Assembly: GCA_029934875.1 (NCBI GenBank)
Contig: JAOZLK010000107.1
Location: 1-10,141 of the forward strand
Direction of reading: 5' to 3'
Source: Bacteroidales bacterium
Lineage (GTDB): Bacteria > Bacteroidota > Bacteroidia > Bacteroidales > GCA-2748055
Length of the DNA stretch: 10,141 bases
Positions 1-6,689 of this stretch are shown one piece after another (within the stretch, counting starts at the first letter, position 1; each line of letters begins with the position of its first letter). A model generated the notes under the pieces. It was not told the origin of the DNA. It was given only the letters and a program-made list of their open reading frames with translations, and ran no database searches. Position numbers and translations under genes: made by a program.

Positions 1-1
1 T

Positions 2-289
2 AACCTGGTAAAGAATTCCAGTGAAGCCCTTCAACAAACCAAAGATCCGGAGATCGAGCTTTCCTGTTTCAAAGATTCTACAGGGCACATAACTCTTTCG
101 GTGAGGGATAATGGCCATGGAATCGCAGAGGATAAAATTGCTCAGGTTTTTGTGCCTTTCTTTTCAACCCGCGAGAAGGGATCGGGAATTGGACTGAGCT
201 TATGCAAGCAGATTATCCAACTTCACAGGGGGAAAATTCAGGTGGCCTCAACTCCCGATCAGGGAACAACAATGATCATTCAGCTTTAA
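2..289 (+). CDS. Sensor histidine kinase, C-terminal ATP-binding part (partial, 5' end outside window)
   Basis: The frame is open from base 2 and ends with TAA at 287-289, so only the last 95 residues are present. These form the GHKL ATPase domain of a two-component sensor kinase, which binds ATP and phosphorylates a histidine located upstream of the window. The N box reads NLVKNSSEAL at nt 2-31. The G1 box is DNGHGIAED from nt 107. The F/G2 region reads PFFSTREKGSGIGLSL, followed by the usual end LHRGKIQVAS and GTTMIIQL. The PFF(S/T)T...GSGIGLSL style is common in NtrB/ZraS-like kinases of Bacteroidota. The sensor domain is missing, so the signal cannot be named. The next gene is convergent, so this is the last gene of its transcript. 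ATP-binding domain assignment is firm; the subfamily is inferred. Confidence 0.93.
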   Translation, partial: NLVKNSSEALQQTKDPEIELSCFKDSTGHITLSVRDNGHGIAEDKIAQVFVPFFSTREKGSGIGLSLCKQIIQLHRGKIQVASTPDQGTTMIIQL

Positions 290-383
290 GAAGTAATTTG
301 TCGCTATTTTTTACTGAAGACTTTTTACGCTTTGGTAACTCAAAAGCCATTGCAAAAACTTTGGTGGAATTTACTCTGTGATT
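290..383. other. Short convergent intergenic spacer
   Basis: This spacer separates the kinase end (+) from the AbiEii end (-). It is AT-rich and has a T-run at about 306-311, but I see no clear GC-rich hairpin before it, so no terminator is called. It is also the left boundary of the AT-rich toxin-antitoxin segment; no obvious target-site duplication or att-like repeat was recognised. Confidence 0.5.
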
Positions 384-1244
384 TCAACTAAATATTTTAC
401 CAAGCAGTTCTTTCAATTCATCCCGAACAAGCTCATATTCTGAGAGGTATTCAGGTTTAATCTGATGAGCCAGGCTGTTTTGCCAGGCAGCTTTTAATTG
501 TTTGTCATTTTCGGGGTTTAACATCTGATCAATGCCTGTGAATTTTAGCCCTTTTAGATTCATTTTACAATAAAATGCTTTTACAATCTCATTCCAATTT
601 AGTTCCTCAGTATTATTGGCCAAATACCAGATATCATAAAGGTCTCTTGGGGCAGTGTAAGATCGTTGAATTAAAGCCCTTAATTTCTCTGCTAAGACTT
701 CATTGATTGAATAGCATGGTATTGAATCTGCCTCCTTCGATAATGAATCAGAGTAATCATGAACTACTCTCCTTTTCTCTATCTCAAAATAGATTTTCTC
801 ATACAATATGATCTCAATCTTGATACTTGTTGTCCACCTCGTTGGTGGTGGAGGAGGTTGATTTTTAGGATGATCTGCACCCCAAAACTTTATAACTGCA
901 GCAAATCCAGTCCTTTTATCATTATATTTAAGTTCCTTTAATTCCTTTATTGACAAAGGAATTTCTGTTCTGTTTGTCACGAACTTTACAATCTTATTAA
1001 GTAGCTTTTTGCTAAAAATGAATTCTGGATTTACGGAGGTAAAATCCAAATCTTCTGAAAAACGATAATCGGGATACTGGCATTTCTTCAAATAGGTGCC
1101 TCCTTTAAAAACTAAATCATTGCGACATTCCGAAATAGAAAAAACAGCATCAATAAAATGCCCAAGCACCCAGTCTTTATCAATGGTAGACTTAGCTACT
1201 CCTTTCTGCGCTGATATTCTCTCTATTTCCTTCTTTAATATCAT
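384..1244 (-). CDS. AbiEii-type nucleotidyltransferase toxin (type IV toxin-antitoxin)
   Basis: A 286-residue protein of the nucleotidyltransferase AbiEii/AbiGii toxin family (DUF1814). Characterised AbiEii-like toxins transfer nucleotides to RNA targets and stop growth, and the systems can abort phage infection. The four expected motifs are present. Motif 1 is FKGGTYLKK (G48-G49-T50) followed by RFSEDLDF (S63, D65, D67), the metal-binding polymerase-beta signature. Motif 2 is the IKIEI strand (142-146). Motif 3 is LAEKLRAL (E186, K187). Motif 4 is RDLYDIWYL (R200, D201, D204). Length is normal. An unusual run of five prolines lies at 130-134, between motifs 1 and 2. The ATG at 1242-1244 begins 9 nt after the antitoxin stop, with an AGG in the gap, so translational coupling is likely. 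Base composition is AT-richer than the flanking genes, suggesting transfer. Confidence 0.92.
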   Translation of the reverse strand: MILKKEIERISAQKGVAKSTIDKDWVLGHFIDAVFSISECRNDLVFKGGTYLKKCQYPDYRFSEDLDFTSVNPEFIFSKKLLNKIVKFVTNRTEIPLSIKELKELKYNDKRTGFAAVIKFWGADHPKNQPPPPPTRWTTSIKIEIILYEKIYFEIEKRRVVHDYSDSLSKEADSIPCYSINEVLAEKLRALIQRSYTAPRDLYDIWYLANNTEELNWNEIVKAFYCKMNLKGLKFTGIDQMLNPENDKQLKAAWQNSLAHQIKPEYLSEYELVRDELKELLGKIFS

Positions 1245-1253
1245 TTACCTGGA

Positions 1254-2054
1254 CTAATAATGATTGTTTGTGATATCATTAATCTCTTCCCTGGAAACAT
1301 TTAGCCTTAATTTCCACCTGGCTACATATTCACCTGAATCGGCACCTTGTGCATCAAAAAGGTTATACTTGGAATTTACCTTTGTTTTTGCATATCTTAT
1401 AAATGATTTCATTCCATTCTTGTCAAGAAACTCGACCAAAAACCCAATCCTTTTTATTGCTGCTATATTATTTACAGCTTCACAGTATTCAATCATTTTG
1501 GAAGGACTTAATTTCGCATTAGAGGTAGCCCTAATCAATTCTGCAAATCCACCTGAATACTGAGGCAAATCAAAACAATCCATAATAGTTTTTTCAATAT
1601 CTGTTATGGTGTAAGCATGACTCCCATACCCCTGAGTCTCAATTCCACATCTTTTAGTATAAGCAACCTTAACAAATTTGTACCTGGTACCAAATATGGT
1701 TTTATCCTTCTTTGGGAAAGTCGTTTGCACAAAAATTGTATTTGAAAACTGTTCGGTAAGACCATGTGAATTCAATGCAGTCCAGTATGCGATAGCTGAC
1801 TGCCTGGCAACAAAAGCTCCTATGGCATTCTCATTTCGGAAGTTTGAACGGCAATACTTAGCCCTTTCAATACGAGAAAGAATTTTTTTATGAGCCAGAT
1901 TCTCCACCAACTCATTTACATCAGAGAATATACCACTTGCAACGTTTTTCAACTCATCTAAAGTGAAGATCTCCATTTCTTTATCATCAAGCATAAGCAT
2001 AAAGTCGATTTGCTTTTGTGTCAAATTCTCAGATATATAAGTGCCACGTGCCAT
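1254..2054 (-). CDS. AbiEi-family antitoxin / autorepressor
   Basis: A 266-residue antitoxin of the type IV AbiE system. In this family the N-terminal winged-helix domain (here about 1-75) binds operator repeats and represses the operon, while the C-terminal domain is needed to neutralise the toxin. Family signatures include the segment YWTALNSHGLTEQ (90-102) followed by NTIFVQT, and TDIEKTIMDCFDLPQYSGG (151-169), matching the usual DxEKTIxDC...P.YxGG pattern of AbiEi proteins. ATG start at 2052-2054. It is the first gene of a two-gene operon with the toxin 9 nt downstream, and strong inverted repeats lie just upstream, fitting autoregulation. Codon use is AT-rich like the toxin's. AbiEi proteins normally work by lowering toxin action without stable complex formation; that is family knowledge and not visible here. 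Confidence 0.92.
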   Translation of the reverse strand: MARGTYISENLTQKQIDFMLMLDDKEMEIFTLDELKNVASGIFSDVNELVENLAHKKILSRIERAKYCRSNFRNENAIGAFVARQSAIAYWTALNSHGLTEQFSNTIFVQTTFPKKDKTIFGTRYKFVKVAYTKRCGIETQGYGSHAYTITDIEKTIMDCFDLPQYSGGFAELIRATSNAKLSPSKMIEYCEAVNNIAAIKRIGFLVEFLDKNGMKSFIRYAKTKVNSKYNLFDAQGADSGEYVARWKLRLNVSREEINDITNNHY

Positions 2055-2070
2055 AACTTTATATTTAATT

Positions 2071-2095
2071 ATAAACCCTAATTAATGGGGTTTAT
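2071..2095. promoter_or_regulatory. Inverted repeat, candidate AbiEi operator
   Basis: Perfect 8-bp arms ATAAACCC (2071-2078) and GGGTTTAT (2088-2095) are separated by a 9-nt AT-rich spacer. The repeat starts 17 bp upstream of the antitoxin ATG. AbiEi antitoxins of this type bind inverted repeats in their promoter and repress it, so this position is as expected. The role as an operator is inferred from position and symmetry. Confidence 0.6.
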
Positions 2096-2148
2096 GATTT
2101 AATGAAAGGTTAATCCAATTTAGGAAAGATATTCCAAATAACAAGCCC

Positions 2149-2170
2149 ATTGTTGCAATATTGCAACAAT
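2149..2170. repeat. Perfect 22-bp palindrome (possible second operator or mobile-element scar)
   Basis: ATTGTTGCAAT (2149-2159) is followed directly by its exact reverse complement ATTGCAACAAT (2160-2170), with no spacer. It lies about 95 bp upstream of the antitoxin start and about 43 bp beyond the end of the decayed efflux gene. It may be a second AbiEi site, a site for another regulator, or a boundary mark of the inserted module. There is no T-run next to it and the arms are AT-rich, so a terminator is less likely. Confidence 0.55.
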
Positions 2171-2212
2171 AATTCCAAATTCGTTTTGGGATTTGCAGTG
2201 CACCTACGGAAA

Positions 2213-3445
2213 TCATAAGCCGAACAAGAGTGCATCCGCCTGCTCTTCAGCCCGGGTCAGCATTGTCCTGTATTCACTTTCTGTTCTTTGTAAATCCTTA
2301 CGGGCAACATATTCTTCTCAAGCTTTAGTTCCTCTCCCAACATGATCGTGGCCTTCTGCCAAAAGATATAACCGGGATCAGATTCCACACTATCGCTTCT
2401 TACAAAAAGTAAATCCTGGGGCTCATCCGGCAGCGTGAAAGCGCCCTCATAATTCATCAGCGTTTTCAGGTTCGTAAGTGCAATATCAATATCTCGTTGC
2501 ATCTGGGTCAGCTCCAGGTGAACCTCTTCGTAAGACAATCGGGCATTCAGCATTTCAAGCCTTGAAAGAGAGCCCTGATCATGACTGCTTTTTGCAGCGA
2601 TGGATACCCTGGAATAGAGACTGTCAACCCTTGAATAAACCAGGTGACGGTTCTGAGTGAAAAGCAATTTATAATAGGCCAGGGTATTGGCCCTCTTTCG
2701 GGCAAAATAGACCGTTGGAAACTCGAAGCGCTGTTCAGCCCCAATTACGCATATGGGATATCCATTGAATGCAATGTTGTTTTCATCGTAGTTATAATAA
2801 AGGGAGGTTTTGTCGATGTTGTATGCGGTTTTGATCAGGGCTTTGCTCTCCTCGGCTTTCAGCCTGTAAGCCTTCAATTCGTTGTTATTTTCATAGGCGA
2901 TACTCAGGACATCGGACAGGGTGAACTGAGTGGCCTCAGCCTTGCCTGATACCTGGGTCTGCCCGATGGCAAGGGAGGGGAGCAGGGGAAGTGCCAGCAT
3001 GATAAGCAGGGTGGAAGTAACCAATCCCCCGATCACCACAGTGGCCAGTGGCCGTTGAACCTCTGCCCCGGCAGAAGTGGAAATGGCCATGGGAAGAAAT
3101 CCAAGAGCCGCAGCACCAGCTGTAAGCAATACGGGCCTGAGGCGTTCACTGGTTCCCTTTAATACCAGTTCCCTCATATCGGTGATTCCCTGTTTCTTCA
3201 GCTCTTTCAAATGTTCAATCAACACAATTCCATTCAGAACCGCAACGCCAAAGAGCGCGACAAATCCGATTCCTGCCGAGATACTGAAGGGAAGCGAGAG
3301 CCAGGCCGAAGATTACACCCTTGTGGTCGTAGGACCAGCGGATCACCGGATCGTAAGAGCGGTAAAAGATCCGCATGATGAAACGTGTCAGAAGGATAAC
3401 AATTAGCTTGTGCTTTATACTAAAATCGATGATCCTGTTCAACAA
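2213..3445 (-). pseudogene. Decayed CusA/CzcA-type RND heavy-metal efflux pump fused to a TolC-like domain
   Basis: Pieces of one long gene are joined in shuffled frames. From 3445, LNRIIDFSIKHKLIVILL is the typical CusA/CzcA N-terminus, starting with TTG; a stop lies 13 nt upstream. It jumps at about 3385 to RFIMRIFYRSYDPVIRW, a mid-protein RND segment. At about 3295-3310 the frame shifts, and AWLSLPFSISAGIGF, FGVAVLNGIVLIEH and LRPVLLTAGAAALGFLPMA give the last membrane helices of the pump. At about 2980 it runs into a TolC-like outer-membrane factor (FTLSDVLSIAYENNNELKAY, then SLSRLEMLNARLSYEEV). That part also looks shortened near 2710 and ends at TGA 2257; another frame stays open to 2213. 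Full-length fusions in Bacteroidota have roughly 1,450 residues, so most of the gene is gone. Such pumps export Cu(I)/Ag(I) or Zn/Co/Cd from periplasm to outside. A working product is very unlikely. Confidence 0.88.
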
Positions 3446-3482
3446 ATTGGAGTAGTACTAAGCCAATTTGAATTTTAAAATC

Positions 3483-3518
3483 CATACTAATTTAATTAAA
3501 AAGAGGTAATTTAGTATG
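3483..3518. promoter_or_regulatory. Inverted repeat in the divergent efflux-remnant/copper-receptor intergenic region
   Basis: Arms CATACTAA (3483-3490) and TTAGTATG (3511-3518) are exact reverse complements separated by 20 nt. They lie 34 bp upstream of the receptor ATG, in the only spacer (3446-3551) between the metal-efflux remnant and the receptor. A regulator of both divergent metal genes could bind here. No match to a known metal-regulator box was recognised, so the assignment rests on symmetry and place alone. Confidence 0.35.
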
Positions 3519-3551
3519 TAAACTCAATTCATTTTTAATAGACCCTCAACA

Positions 3552-5615
3552 ATGAAAAGGACCCTCTCTGCCTTACTGATTGTCCTTCCTTTTTTTTGCT
3601 TTTGCCAGGTAAGAGGACAAACACAGTCTGCCGGACAACAATCCCTTTCCGACACCATCGATCTCCTCCCGGCAAGCATCGTTGCCCTGCATCCCAAAGC
3701 AGGTGAAACGAAAGGCCTCGAGCTCGAGTACTCCGACCGCCTGGCCCACGATGGCGGGGCCCTCCTCAATCACATCAACGGAATTGCTTCCATTCGCAAA
3801 AGCGGTGTATATGGATTCGACCCGGTATTAAGGGGCTTCAAATACGATCAGCTCAATGTGGTTATCAATGGAACCCAGACCGCCTCAGCAGCCTGTCCCA
3901 ACCGCATGGATCCACCTACCAGCCAGATGGCACCAAACATGATACAGCGGATCGAGGTCTTAAAGGGCCCTCATGGTCTGCGCTATGGCTGTTCTTTCGG
4001 GGGAACAATTAACTTCATTCCCCTGCCCCCACAATTTTCGGAAAGCGGTCGGGTTTACGGCCGCCTTTCGGGTGGCTACGAAAGCAATGGAGGGGTGATT
4101 CGCAGCGAGGGCATGCTGGGACTCAGCAATAGCTGGAGCGACCTGGCACTCTTTGCATCATGGTCCGACGGAAATGATTATACAACGGGAGATGGCCTTA
4201 CTGTAGCGTCCCAATTCATGCGTGCCAGTTTCGGCGGAAGCCTGGGCCTGAAACTATCCGATAGCCAGGTATTGAAGCTTAGTGTCACCAGGAATTTGGC
4301 TCGCGATGCGGATTTTCCATCGCTTCCCATGGATCTTCGTACGGACGACACCTGGCTGATCAGTGTAAATCATGAAGCCTCCTTTAAGAATGCCCACCTT
4401 ACTGCCTGGAAGACGAGCATATACACCTCCCTGGTGGATCACTCAATGGATAACTACGAAAAACCCATGGATCCCAGGATGGTGAATGCCGAGACCCTTG
4501 CCACCACACAAAATTACGGTGGACGTACTGAAGGCAGCTGGAGCTTTGATCGTTCCCGCCTGTATGCAGGGCTCGATTTCAGGTTGGAAGCAGCAGAAGG
4601 AAACCGGGAACGGGAATTTCTGATGGGTCCCAATGCAGGAAATATTGTGTATGATAATGTTTGGCAGGACGGACAGATCATCCGCTCTGGCCTCTTTGGA
4701 GAATACCACATCCGTGCAGGAGGAATCCGCTGGATGGCCTCGGCCCGCCTGGAGATAAATTCTTCGGATATTAATAATCCGGGTCCTGACTTCTCAGCAA
4801 TCTACCCTGAAACCAGTACCACTCAATTTAACCCCGGGATAAGCCTGGGCGGAACAAAGCAGTTCACAGAACGATTTTCCCTTGGATTCTGGGTAGGAAG
4901 GGCACAGCGCAGCGGCAGTCTGACCGAGCGATTTATCAACTATTTCCCGGTTGGGCAGGATCCCTACGAAATGCTGGGAAACCCCATGTTGGATCCGGAG
5001 GTCAACAACCAGGCCGATGTAAATCTACGCTGGTCTGCCGAAAAAACCGTGATTCAGCTGGACCTTTTTGCTGCCTACCTGCAGGATTTCATTTCCTCTT
5101 ATATCGATACCACACTAAATCCAAGTATTCCCAGCAGTCCGGGTGTCAGAAGATACAGCAACATTGACAGGGCATTCAAAACCGGTTTCGAGGCCTCCTG
5201 GAGTCAGCAACTTCCGGTCGGACTCAAGCACCGTTTCTCTGTGGCCTACACCTGGGCCCAGGACCTGGTGAAGGATCAGCCTCTTCCCGAAATTGCTCCC
5301 CTCGATTTGAGATACCACCTGTCGGGCAACTATTTTAAAAGGCGGCTTTCCCCCTATATCACCTTCAGGTACGTGGTGGAACAAAACAGGATCTCGCCCG
5401 AATTCGGGGAAAAAGCAAGTCCCTCATTCGGGCTGATCGACCTGGGGCTTTCTTTCCAGGTGCATCGCATTTTCGGCATCACAGCCGGGGTACAAAACCT
5501 GCTGGATGTCAACTATTACGAACACCTGACCAGGTCTTCCAGGGGGGTAAACGCCCAGCCCATTTACGCACCTGGACGCAGTTTCTTTCTTTCCTTCAAC
5601 CTGGATTTCAGGTAG
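3552..5615 (+). CDS. TonB-dependent outer-membrane receptor, OprC/NosA-like copper receptor
   Basis: A 687-residue outer-membrane receptor. Residues 1 to about 22 form a signal peptide (MKRTLSALLIVLPFF...). There is no carboxypeptidase-like N-terminal domain. The plug domain spans about 50-160, with VLRGF (92-96), LNVVINGTQ and IEVLKGPHGLRYG, followed by a beta-barrel ending in FFLSFNLDFR. The plug carries ACPNRMDPPTS, giving C115 and M119 (CxxxM), and an outer loop carries DHSMDN, giving H297 and M299 (HxM). In Pseudomonas OprC copper is bound by C143, M147, H323 and M325, so both the residues and their spacing agree (C-to-H distance 182 here, 180 there). The protein therefore probably imports copper using TonB energy. 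ATG start at 3552-3554. It is divergent from a ruined metal-efflux gene. It ends 36 bp before a convergent gene. Receptor status is certain; copper as substrate is a strong inference. Confidence 0.93.
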   Translation: MKRTLSALLIVLPFFCFCQVRGQTQSAGQQSLSDTIDLLPASIVALHPKAGETKGLELEYSDRLAHDGGALLNHINGIASIRKSGVYGFDPVLRGFKYDQLNVVINGTQTASAACPNRMDPPTSQMAPNMIQRIEVLKGPHGLRYGCSFGGTINFIPLPPQFSESGRVYGRLSGGYESNGGVIRSEGMLGLSNSWSDLALFASWSDGNDYTTGDGLTVASQFMRASFGGSLGLKLSDSQVLKLSVTRNLARDADFPSLPMDLRTDDTWLISVNHEASFKNAHLTAWKTSIYTSLVDHSMDNYEKPMDPRMVNAETLATTQNYGGRTEGSWSFDRSRLYAGLDFRLEAAEGNREREFLMGPNAGNIVYDNVWQDGQIIRSGLFGEYHIRAGGIRWMASARLEINSSDINNPGPDFSAIYPETSTTQFNPGISLGGTKQFTERFSLGFWVGRAQRSGSLTERFINYFPVGQDPYEMLGNPMLDPEVNNQADVNLRWSAEKTVIQLDLFAAYLQDFISSYIDTTLNPSIPSSPGVRRYSNIDRAFKTGFEASWSQQLPVGLKHRFSVAYTWAQDLVKDQPLPEIAPLDLRYHLSGNYFKRRLSPYITFRYVVEQNRISPEFGEKASPSFGLIDLGLSFQVHRIFGITAGVQNLLDVNYYEHLTRSSRGVNAQPIYAPGRSFFLSFNLDFR

Positions 5616-5651
5616 GGATTTGAACCAAATTAGTGGCGATAAAACAGTGCT

Positions 5652-6569
5652 CTATTTTGAGCTGAACCAGGGAATAAACCTGGGTACACGCTTTAAGTAA
5701 TCTGAGTATGCGGGGTACTTTCCTTTTGAAATGGATTCGCTGAAATTGCTGCTTCCAAAGAAGAGGAGGACAAGCAGGATGGCACCCATTACCGACCAGT
5801 TGATCCACTGCCCCGTGGCTACCACACTGAAAAAGTAGAAAACGATCCATATGGCCTGCTCGGCGGCATAGTTGGGGTGACGAACCACTCCCCAGAGCCC
5901 GGTGTCTATAAAGCCCTTAGCATATTTTTCTGGCATCTCTCCTCCTTTTTCCCTGAGAGCCCTTTTCTGTTTATGGTAGTTCCACTGTTGCTGATCAGCT
6001 ACAGTTTCAATGATAATGAGCCCGATAATTAATGCGGCCAGAATAGCATCTGCAAAGGTAAGTGGACCTCCGCTCATACTCCTGACAGCCGGCAGGGTCA
6101 TCAGCAGGATCAAACCCATCTGGTAAAAGGAGATAAACAAGAAATTGAAAAGCACCCATTTCCACCTGGCGGCAAACTCCGGCTTTGCCCTTAAAACTGC
6201 CCACCGATAGTCCTCATCACCGGTCCAGAACCGGATGGAGTAACCACCGCGACGGGAAAAATTATAGGTGAGCCTGATTCCCCACAGGGAGACCACAACA
6301 GCCATCAATATAATCCTTGGTTCAAAACCTGATTCCCAGGCCACAATCCATACATAGGCCAGGGGGATGGTACTCCAGAGCTTATCCACCTGGCTGTAGT
6401 TATTGGCCAGTGTACTTACAAGGAAACACAATAATGCCGCTGCAAGGTAGACAATGACCACCTTCATAAGGGTGGAACTCTGAAGCAGAGTTAATGCATC
6501 ATCAAACCTGAAAGCAATAAAAGGAATTACAACAATGGTCACCAGGAGTGCCAGGACAGTCTTCCACAT
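5652..6569 (-). CDS. DUF1295 membrane protein, steroid 5-alpha-reductase/isoprenylcysteine methyltransferase-like fold
   Basis: A 305-residue polytopic inner-membrane protein with about seven to eight hydrophobic segments (about 4-20, 37-55, 68-79, 86-100, 139-159, 172-190, 236-252, 258-272). The C-terminal half has the hallmarks of the DUF1295 family: ETVADQQQWNYHK (188-200), GLWGVVRHPNYAAEQAIW (224-241) with the RHPNY motif, and KYPAYSDYLKRVPRFIPW near the end. This half resembles steroid 5-alpha reductases and isoprenylcysteine methyltransferases, which bind NADPH or SAM; bacterial DUF1295 proteins mostly have no proven substrate. Length is within the family range. ATG start at 6567-6569, with a good phylum-type promoter just upstream. 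It is convergent with the copper receptor and lies 120 bp downstream of the O-methyltransferase on the same strand. A role in lipid or polyketide tailoring is only a guess. Confidence 0.9.
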   Translation of the reverse strand: MWKTVLALLVTIVVIPFIAFRFDDALTLLQSSTLMKVVIVYLAAALLCFLVSTLANNYSQVDKLWSTIPLAYVWIVAWESGFEPRIILMAVVVSLWGIRLTYNFSRRGGYSIRFWTGDEDYRWAVLRAKPEFAARWKWVLFNFLFISFYQMGLILLMTLPAVRSMSGGPLTFADAILAALIIGLIIIETVADQQQWNYHKQKRALREKGGEMPEKYAKGFIDTGLWGVVRHPNYAAEQAIWIVFYFFSVVATGQWINWSVMGAILLVLLFFGSSNFSESISKGKYPAYSDYLKRVPRFIPWFSSK

Positions 6570-6594
6570 TTCCGAGTAAATTAGTTAGCAAAGG

Positions 6595-6625
6595 CAAATA
6601 TAGAGAAGATGAACAAAGGAAACAA
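6595..6625 (-). promoter_or_regulatory. Bacteroidota-type promoter for the DUF1295 gene
   Basis: On the minus strand TATATTTG (6602-6595) matches the Bacteroidota -7 consensus TAnnTTTG exactly. A TTG (6625-6623) sits 20 nt upstream, as expected for the -33 box. Predicted transcription would begin near 6588, leaving a leader of about 19 nt before the ATG at 6569. This suggests that the gene has its own promoter and need not rely on read-through from the methyltransferase gene. Confidence 0.6.
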
Positions 6626-6689
6626 CTCAGCGAAACACCAGTACGGCAAGGATGACTATGGTGATGCTCATTATAAAACTAAAGAAATG

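Noticed and set aside
348..362. GCCATTGCAAAAACT near the left end of the toxin-antitoxin module, somewhat like the right-side palindrome region (GCCCATTGTTGCAAT)
   Set aside because: The similarity is short and gapped; it does not support an att pair or a target-site duplication.
2068..2073. TATAAT hexamer on the minus strand before the antitoxin gene
   Set aside because: It matches a sigma-70 -10 box, but no -35 partner is seen, it is only 13 nt from the ATG, and this phylum uses TAnnTTTG.
2257..3225. Intact 322-residue membrane or TolC-type protein
   Set aside because: The frame opens with a chance GTG within a pump helix, joins the end of an RND pump to a shortened outer-membrane factor, and lacks both natural termini; it is part of the pseudogene.
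5616..5651. Possible bidirectional terminator between the convergent receptor and DUF1295 genes
   Set aside because: The only hairpin found (ATTTG-AAC-CAAAT) has a 5-bp AT-rich stem and no T-run of use.
6627..6671. Mini-gene for a 14-residue hydrophobic peptide (MSITIVILAVLVFR) on the minus strand
   Set aside because: It is membrane-like in composition but very short, with no ribosome site, and it overlaps the -33 part of a promoter; chance is the simpler explanation.
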